Shown here piece by piece: positions 58,677 to 64,000 of a stretch of DNA of 64,000 nucleotides. Within the stretch, counting starts at the first letter, position 1; each line of letters begins with the position of its first letter. Below the pieces are notes generated by a model, which was not told where the DNA came from, did not search any database, and saw nothing but the letters and a program-made list of their open reading frames with translations. This stretch comes from Nocardioides pinisoli. GTDB taxonomy: Bacteria; Actinomycetota; Actinomycetes; Propionibacteriales; Nocardioidaceae. Position numbers and translations under genes: made by a program. The stretch spans positions 744,001 through 808,000 of the forward strand of contig NZ_JANARS010000001.1 in NCBI RefSeq assembly GCF_024199985.1. The letters run 5' to 3'.

Positions 58677-60043
58677 GCAGGCAGGTGTTCCTGTGTGAGG
58701 GCCGAGCGACGCGACGGGACCGGAGGTGACGGCATCGAGCTCGGCCACAGTGACACGCAGAAGAGTGTGGCTGCCAACATGAGAGATCGCGGCTCTCCGT
58801 ACACAGAGGTGTTGTCGCCCATGCCATGGGAGAAAACCCACAACATGCCAGACCAAGCCCAGCATCGGGCGGTCAGGTCGCCCGGAGATTCAGGGACGAG
58901 CATCAGCCGGCGAAGCCCCAGCCCAAGGGTGATCGCAATGAATGCCACCGTCAACGCGGCTGCGACGAGCCCCGCGTCCGCCCAAGCGGATATCACCACA
59001 TTGTGCGGCGGCCAGTCGCTTCGGCCGATGAGCCTCTCCATTGCAGGCTTCCATCCACCGAATCCCAATCCGAGGATTGGATTCTCCCTGAAGAGATCCA
59101 GCGCTGCCCCCCAGAGGCGCATCCGGGTGTCGAAGCTGAACTCGGATTTGGTGCTGAAGACCGGAAACACCCGTTGCAGAACGGTTGGCAACAAAATCGC
59201 GGCGATTGCTGCGAACGGGGCGAGGACAACCAACTCGCGTCGCCCGGACCTGCTACGCGCCGCCCTACGGAGGGCCACGACCACCAAGGGCACGATCACT
59301 GCGAGGACTGCCCCGGTCTTCGACCCGGTGAAGAACACAGCGGCGAAGGCGGTGAGGCCGACGAGTCGGAATCGAATCCGAGGACCAACCGCATTGGCCG
59401 CGAGCAGGGAGACGGCGCTGATGCCGAGCAGGAGCGAGGCCGCATTCCCATTGACAATGAGGCCGCCAGCCTTTTCGGGGTCGATCACGTTGTTGGCCGC
59501 TTCTCCGGTCAGCGCGAGACCGGTGGATCCGAGCAGCGGCACCATGGCCGGTGACGCATAAAAGGCCGCTTCGACGCTTGGGTCGAGTCGGAAGGCAACC
59601 GTAAGAACACTCTGGAGGGCCACCCACAACAGGGAGGCGTCAGCCACGATCGATAGAGCGTTGACCCGCTCGTCGAGAGCTCTCCACACAACCAAGAGGC
59701 CGCCGACAAACATTACGAGACGAGCCCCCACGATCACTGCTTGCTCGGCGTCTAATGACCAGACAATGGCTAGGAGCGAGGCGGCGACCAGTCCGGCAAT
59801 CACGCTAGTCCCCGGAGGCGCAGACCGACGCCTTCGCATCGTGCTCTCCGTGAGGGCGCACACGGCTGCGCCCAGCAGCCAGACTTGGGCCAGCGGAAGT
59901 TCCACGCCTGGGATAAAGAACTGAGGAATGCAGAGGAATGCGGTCGTCCACAGACGAATTCGCGGCCCCATCGTCGCGCACAGAAGAATGGCCGCTACAA
60001 GCGTGGCGCCAAGAGTGAGCAAAACGAGTCTCCAACTGTCCAC
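58673..60043 (-). CDS. O-antigen ligase/polymerase-type membrane protein
   Basis: A 456-residue protein with about 12 hydrophobic segments and the WzyC/RfaL-type periplasmic loop around RMRLWGAALDLFRENPILGLGFG (split here to its key residues R, W and GLGFG). It should polymerise repeat units on the outer face of the membrane. GTG start at 60043. It and the glycosyltransferase at 57840 form a two-gene unit opposite in strand to the rest of the cluster. Confidence 0.88.
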   Translation of the reverse strand: MDSWRLVLLTLGATLVAAILLCATMGPRIRLWTTAFLCIPQFFIPGVELPLAQVWLLGAAVCALTESTMRRRRSAPPGTSVIAGLVAASLLAIVWSLDAEQAVIVGARLVMFVGGLLVVWRALDERVNALSIVADASLLWVALQSVLTVAFRLDPSVEAAFYASPAMVPLLGSTGLALTGEAANNVIDPEKAGGLIVNGNAASLLLGISAVSLLAANAVGPRIRFRLVGLTAFAAVFFTGSKTGAVLAVIVPLVVVALRRAARSRSGRRELVVLAPFAAIAAILLPTVLQRVFPVFSTKSEFSFDTRMRLWGAALDLFRENPILGLGFGGWKPAMERLIGRSDWPPHNVVISAWADAGLVAAALTVAFIAITLGLGLRRLMLVPESPGDLTARCWAWSGMLWVFSHGMGDNTSVYGEPRSLMLAATLFCVSLWPSSMPSPPVPSRRSALTQEHLPA

Positions 60044-60280
60044 GACGAGCAGCCACCCGGCCAGGCTGGTTGCGTAGCAAGGTCATCATATTCGGAACCC
60101 CAGACGTCTGTCCCGGCGTTCGCGAGCACGCTCCCGCAGAACAGCCGGACGAGCGCCCCCGCGGTCCGAAACCTAGTCGATCAGCACCGGACGCGACACC
60201 GATGATGAAAGCCATCGGTAGCGATCGGGCGGACCTTCACCCGTGCTGACCTGGCACCGAAATCGACTTAGAGTTCGAGC

Positions 60281-61582
60281 TCAGCTAGCGCTGTTGATCA
60301 TGCCGGCGCCGACGGTGACACCGGTGGCCTCGTCGATGAGGATGAACGAGCCCGTGGTGCGGTTCTTGGAGTACGGGTCGCACAGCAGCGGCACGGTGGT
60401 GCGGAGCTGGACGCGGCCGATCTCGTTGAGCGCGAGCTCGCCGGCCTCCTGGTCGCGGTGCAGCGAGTTGACGTCGAGGCGGTACTGGATGTCCTTGACC
60501 ATTGCGCGGCCCATGCGGGTGGTGTGCTTGATGGCGAGCTTCTGCCGCGGCTTGAGGGGCTCGGTGGTCATCCAGCAGATCATCGCGTCGATGTCCTGGC
60601 TGGGCTTGGGCGCGTTCTTGGGCCGGGCGATCATGTCGCCGCGGGAGACGTCGACGTCGTCCTCGAGGTGGATCGTCACCGACATGGGCGGGAAGGCCTC
60701 GGCGATCTCGGTGTCGAAGAGCTCGACCTTGGAGATAGTCGACGTCATGCCGCTGGGCAGCACGACGACCTCGTCGCCCTTCTTCAGCACGCCGCCGGCC
60801 ACCTGACCGGCGTAGCCACGGAAGTCGTGGTACTGGTCCGACTTCGGTCGGATGACGTACTGCACCGGGAAGCGGGTGTCCACGAGGTCGCGGTCGGAGG
60901 CGACGTGGACGTGCTCGAGGTGGTGCATCAGCGTGGGCCCGGAGTACCACGGGGTGTTCTCGGAGCGGTTGACGACGTTGTCGCCCTGGAGCGCCGAGAT
61001 CGGGATGACCTCGAGGTCGGGGATGTTGAGCTTGGTCGCGAACGTCGTGAACTCGCGGTGGATCTTCTCGTAGACCTCCTGCGACCAGTCGACGAGGTCC
61101 ATCTTGTTGATCGCCAGCACGAGGTGCGGCACACGCAGCAGCGACAGCAGCACCGCGTGGCGGCGCGACTGCTCGGTGAGGCCCTGGCGGGCGTCGACGA
61201 GGACCAGGCCCAGGTCGGCGGTCGAGGCGCCGGTGACCATGTTGCGGGTGTACTGGATGTGGCCCGGGGTGTCGGCGATGATGAACTTGCGGGTGGGCGT
61301 CGCGAAGTAGCGGTAGGCCACGTCGATGGTGATGCCCTGCTCCCGCTCGGAGCGCAGGCCGTCGGTCAGCAGCGCCAGGTCGGTGTAGTCGTAGCCCTTG
61401 GACTGGCTGGTCGACTCCACCGCCTCGAGCTGGTCCTCGAAGATCGACTTGGAGTCGAGGAGCAGGCGCCCGATCAGGGTGGACTTGCCGTCGTCGACCG
61501 AGCCGGCGGTCGCGAAGCGGAGCAGGTCCATCTCGCCCTGGGCGGTCGTGTGGGCGTCGGTGGTCTGGGGGGTGCTGGCCAT
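60281..61582 (-). CDS. cysN: Sulfate adenylyltransferase subunit 1 (GTPase)
   Basis: A 433-residue elongation factor-like GTPase with G1 AGSVDDGKST, G2/G3 DTPGHIQYTRNM and G4 NKMDLVDW. It couples GTP hydrolysis to APS formation by CysD. It lacks the APS kinase (CysC) extension found in many actinobacterial CysNC fusions. Start overlaps the CysD stop (TGATG). Confidence 0.96.
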   Translation of the reverse strand: MASTPQTTDAHTTAQGEMDLLRFATAGSVDDGKSTLIGRLLLDSKSIFEDQLEAVESTSQSKGYDYTDLALLTDGLRSEREQGITIDVAYRYFATPTRKFIIADTPGHIQYTRNMVTGASTADLGLVLVDARQGLTEQSRRHAVLLSLLRVPHLVLAINKMDLVDWSQEVYEKIHREFTTFATKLNIPDLEVIPISALQGDNVVNRSENTPWYSGPTLMHHLEHVHVASDRDLVDTRFPVQYVIRPKSDQYHDFRGYAGQVAGGVLKKGDEVVVLPSGMTSTISKVELFDTEIAEAFPPMSVTIHLEDDVDVSRGDMIARPKNAPKPSQDIDAMICWMTTEPLKPRQKLAIKHTTRMGRAMVKDIQYRLDVNSLHRDQEAGELALNEIGRVQLRTTVPLLCDPYSKNRTTGSFILIDEATGVTVGAGMINSAS

Positions 61583-62496
61583 CAGAAGTAGCCTTCCTTC
61601 TTGCGGTCTTCCATGGCTGCCTCGGAGAAGCGGTCGTCGCCTCGCGTGGCGCCTCGCTCCGTCACTCGCGCGATGGCGATCTCGTCGATGATGGCTGCGG
61701 TGTCGGTGGCCACCGACTCGACGCAACCGGTCTGGGTGCGGTCACCCACGGTGCGGAAGCGCACCATCTTCTTCTCGACCGTCTCCCCGCCCTTGGGCTG
61801 GATCTCGGGGCCGATGGAGAGCAGCATGCCGTCGCGCTCGACGACCTCACGCTCGTGGGCGAAGTAGATCGAGGGGATCTCGATCTGCTCGCGGTGGATG
61901 TAGTGCCAGATGTCGAGCTCGGTCCAGTTGGAGAGCGGGAAGATGCGCATGTGCTCACCGGCGTGGATGCGGCCGTTGTAGAGGCTCCACAGCTCGGGAC
62001 GCTGCATCTTGGGGTCCCACTGGCCGAAGTCGTCGCGGTGGGAGTAGACGCGCTCCTTGGCGCGGGCCTTCTCCTCGTCGCGGCGACCGCCACCGAAGGC
62101 GGCGGTGAAGCCGTTCTCCTCGATGGCGTTGAGCAGGGCGCCGATCTGCTGGCGGTTGCGGCTGGTCTTCCCGTCGTCGACGACGTGGCCGGCCTTGATC
62201 GCGTCCTCGACGGAGGCGACGACCAGGCGGGCGCCGAGGCGCTCGACCCACGAGTCGCGCGTGGACAGCACCTCGTCGAAGTCGAGGCCGGTGTCGACCT
62301 GCAGCAGCGGGAAGGGGAGCTTGGCCGGGAAGAACGCCTTCTCCGCCAGGCGGAGCATGACGATGGAGTCCTTGCCACCGGAGAACATCAGGACCGGCTT
62401 CTCGAACTCGGCGGCGACCTCACGGAAGATGTGGATCGACTCGGCCTCGAGCTGGTCCAGCTGGCTCAGCTGGTAGTCGACGTGGGTGTTGGTCAT
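61582..62496 (-). CDS. cysD: Sulfate adenylyltransferase subunit 2
   Basis: A 304-residue PP-loop ATP pyrophosphatase with SGGKDSIVMLRL and a C-terminal CysD signature RFRTVGDRTQTGC. Converts sulfate and ATP to APS with CysN. The rest of the pathway (APS/PAPS reductase, sulfite reductase) is not in the window, and the surrounding genes make polysaccharide, so an additional role in sulfation is possible but unproven. Confidence 0.96.
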   Translation of the reverse strand: MTNTHVDYQLSQLDQLEAESIHIFREVAAEFEKPVLMFSGGKDSIVMLRLAEKAFFPAKLPFPLLQVDTGLDFDEVLSTRDSWVERLGARLVVASVEDAIKAGHVVDDGKTSRNRQQIGALLNAIEENGFTAAFGGGRRDEEKARAKERVYSHRDDFGQWDPKMQRPELWSLYNGRIHAGEHMRIFPLSNWTELDIWHYIHREQIEIPSIYFAHEREVVERDGMLLSIGPEIQPKGGETVEKKMVRFRTVGDRTQTGCVESVATDTAAIIDEIAIARVTERGATRGDDRFSEAAMEDRKKEGYF

Positions 62497-62649
62497 GGCG
62501 TTTGCGACGGCCTCTCTCGGGGACAGCAGCCATCATCGTAGCGACGGGTCGCCCTACCGACGATTCGGACTGCCGGCTGTGGCGTGTTTGCACACCTAGG
62601 TGGCCCGCCGCCACTACTCCCGTCGGCCCGGGGCGTACCGCGCTTCCCC

Positions 62650-63180
62650 TTAATCAGGTAGGTCGCGAATACGTCTCGCGGGAACTCCGGCATAAAGCCC
62701 GTTCGCCTGGCAGTCCGCCGTGACAACCGATCCAGCTGCGACGACGCACCCTGGACCAATGGTAACGCCCGGGAGCACGGTCACCGCCGCGCCAATCCAG
62801 GCGCCGTTCATCACTCGGACGGGCTTGGCGGTCCCTTCGCCTGCGCGGGCGTCAGGGGGACCGATGTCGTGCCCCGCCGTAATGAAGCGAGTCTGATAAC
62901 CGACGCTAACGCCGTCTTCGATCGTCACCCCGTTGGCGTCGAAGAAGCACCCGCGATTGATGAAGGCGCCGTCGCCTATCGACACCCGGCGAGTTGTGAA
63001 CTGCACACCGGACCAGATGTTCGCGCGTCCAACTTCGATCCCCGCGAGTCGGAGTACGAAGATGCGTAGTACCCGGGGGACGAGAATCGAGCCTCCGACA
63101 ACGTTTGCTAGGAACTCAAAGCATGCGTGGCCAAGATCCACTCGGAGACTGCGAAGCACTTGTGCTAACACGAGGAGCAC
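62650..63180 (-). CDS. Hexapeptide-repeat acyltransferase
   Basis: A 176-residue left-handed beta-helix protein with imperfect hexapeptide repeats (RVSIGDGAFINRGCFFDANG, VTIEDGVSVGYQTRFITAG) and the closing WIGAAVTVLPGVTIGPGCVV. These are typical of CysE/maltose-O-acetyltransferase-like enzymes, which use acyl-CoA. The start is GTG 63180 with no clear ribosome site. Probably acetylates a sugar of the polysaccharide. Codon use is less GC-rich than in the core genes. Confidence 0.85.
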   Translation of the reverse strand: MLLVLAQVLRSLRVDLGHACFEFLANVVGGSILVPRVLRIFVLRLAGIEVGRANIWSGVQFTTRRVSIGDGAFINRGCFFDANGVTIEDGVSVGYQTRFITAGHDIGPPDARAGEGTAKPVRVMNGAWIGAAVTVLPGVTIGPGCVVAAGSVVTADCQANGLYAGVPARRIRDLPD

Positions 63181-63515
63181 TATGACACGTCGCTGGATCG
63201 GGTGAGGATCTGTTGGTCAGCGCCGAGCAGGCGCGCCGCTGGGGGACCTGGGCGAGAGCCCGCCGGCCGCTCAGGCAAGCAGGCGACCGGACCGTCGTGC
63301 TTGTCAGAAGACGTCAGCGCGTACGGACGGCATGCAGACTTCCGTCGTTCAGGGGCGATGAGCCGGCAAATGAGGCTGGCAGGCACAACGCACGTGGGGC
63401 CTGCCGACGGTTTCGCAACGGCGGGGGGCGTCCGCACCGCACTTCCGATGACAGGGCTGTCATATCTGCTGCCTGCAGAAGGATTAACGGCGTCGGACCG
63501 GGGTAACAGGTCTAC
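63181..63515. other. 335-base noncoding stretch
   Basis: Between the acyltransferase and a small membrane protein I see no gene, tRNA or strong hairpin. It holds the divergent promoters; frames here give arginine-rich products with no ribosome site. Confidence 0.5.
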
Positions 63516-63779
63516 ATGCTCCTCTCGGTCGCCCTGGTCATCGCGGCATGGATCACGCTGTCGCTCCCCGTCGCCCTGGTCGTCGGCCGCATGTTCGCTG
63601 CCGCTCACGCCCACCCGGCCGGGCGCGGCCAGGCAGCGGCGAGCGAGGCGGACCGGGTGGCCCAGCTCTCCCGCGTCGAGGCGCGCAGGACCGCAGCCGC
63701 CCGGTGGTCCCACGAGGCGCGCGTCCTCTCCGCGTCGCGCAGGCGGGTGGGGTCACGGCCGCAGGTGTCGGTCGGGTGA
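63516..63779 (+). CDS. Small membrane protein
   Basis: An 87-residue protein with one N-terminal hydrophobic helix (MLLSVALVIAAWITLSLPVA), then a basic, alanine- and arginine-rich cytoplasmic tail (EADRVAQLSRVEARRTAAA). Family not recognised. There is no clear ribosome binding site. Confidence 0.5.
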   Translation: MLLSVALVIAAWITLSLPVALVVGRMFAAAHAHPAGRGQAAASEADRVAQLSRVEARRTAAARWSHEARVLSASRRRVGSRPQVSVG

Positions 63780-63852
63780 CCGGGTGACGCTGCACACGTA
63801 CGGCTGAGTAGGCCCCCGGAGGATTGGTCGCGATCACCGTGCCTTCGTCACA

Positions 63853-64000
63853 ATGGCGCGCATGCGGACCACCCCCAGGCTTCTCTCCGCCGCCCTCGCA
63901 GGCGCGCTGCTCCTGACCGGTTGCAGCTCCTCCGACGACGGCGAGCCCACCCCGCCGTCGTACGAGAAGAGCGACAGCGTCGAGGCGCAGGTGCTGCCGC
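63853..64000 (+). CDS. Lipoprotein, partial at window edge
   Basis: The first 49 codons of a secreted lipoprotein, running off the right edge: RMRTTPRLLSAALAGALLLT, then GCSSSDD with the lipidated cysteine and an acidic linker (DDGEPTPPSYEKSD). Start is ATG 63853 or ATG 63862. Its function cannot be told from this part. Confidence 0.75.
   Translation, partial: MARMRTTPRLLSAALAGALLLTGCSSSDDGEPTPPSYEKSDSVEAQVLP

Noticed and set aside
60044..60280. A gene in the gap between cysN and the polymerase
   Set aside because: 237 bases with only short frames lacking ribosome sites; treated as intergenic.
62497..62649. A riboswitch or Cys leader peptide ahead of cysD
   Set aside because: No short frame with the Cys-Arg pattern and no clear alternative hairpins could be found by eye.

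Overview
The window is GC-rich with a strong GC bias at third codon positions, frequent GTG starts, many ATGA/GTGA stop-start overlaps, a mycothiol synthase (MshD), a GlnR-type regulator, a MutT1-type Nudix/phosphatase fusion and type II NADH dehydrogenase. This points to a mycothiol-producing actinobacterium. The glnR-mshD-pst-ppk-sulfurtransferase neighbourhood resembles Streptomyces and Mycobacterium, and the gene style suggests a Nocardioides-like organism (inference). Four tRNA genes are present (Phe, Glu, Asp, Lys).

Layout. 1-1.4 kb: end of an unknown gene and a frame-broken alpha/beta hydrolase. 1.5-5.1 kb: tRNA-Phe and tRNA-Glu/Asp bracket a four-gene cassette on the minus strand: receiver-only response regulator, a 29-residue peptide gene with a good ribosome binding site, a cytochrome P450 and a GAF-like histidine kinase. 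5.1-11 kb: housekeeping genes (metallopeptidase, paired CrcB fluoride channels, anti-sigma-like ATPase, ndh, PAP2, RidA/HxlR). 11-15.2 kb: D-amino acid catabolism (alr, pucR-type regulator, dadA). 15.6-20.4 kb: DksA-like protein, tRNA-Lys, a GntR regulator divergent from a D-tartrate dehydratase, cold shock protein. 20.4-36.9 kb: phosphate and nitrogen block (mutT1, pstSCAB, pit, DUF47, ppk, DsrE, nitrobindin, Fur/Nur, ygfZ, mshD, glnR, moaD), interrupted by two AbiEi/DUF559-type orphan genes, each bracketed by inverted repeats. 37-42 kb: large secreted protein, thioredoxin-like protein and a sulfur operon headed by a cysteine-bearing leader peptide. 42-63 kb: PAS histidine kinase, two Tat-exported paralogues around a Wzz/tyrosine-kinase protein, a PqqD-nucleotidyltransferase plus HprK-like kinase pair, a secreted 41-residue peptide convergent with an HTH-TPR regulator, then an exopolysaccharide cluster (priming sugar transferase, four further glycosyltransferases, flippase, polymerase), cysDN and a hexapeptide acyltransferase.

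How the parts fit. pstSCAB carries a two-unit PHO box and provides high-affinity phosphate uptake; Pit with its DUF47 partner provides low-affinity uptake, and Ppk stores phosphate. The 44-63 kb region looks like one envelope polysaccharide locus, possibly regulated by an HTH-TPR receptor with its own secreted peptide, an arrangement like RRNPP quorum sensing in Firmicutes.

Most notable candidates: (1) the peptide-P450-two-component cassette at 1.6-4.7 kb, which looks like a minimal P450-modified RiPP locus; (2) the secreted peptide / HTH-TPR pair at 49.7-51.3 kb; (3) a dispersed intergenic repeat (pstC-pstA and nitrobindin-fur) that in both places encodes a short peptide overlapping the upstream stop and the downstream start; (4) inverted-repeat-bounded AbiEi/DUF559 orphan genes inserted in the conserved core block. 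Two genes, and perhaps a third, appear frame-disrupted, which could be decay or sequence error.
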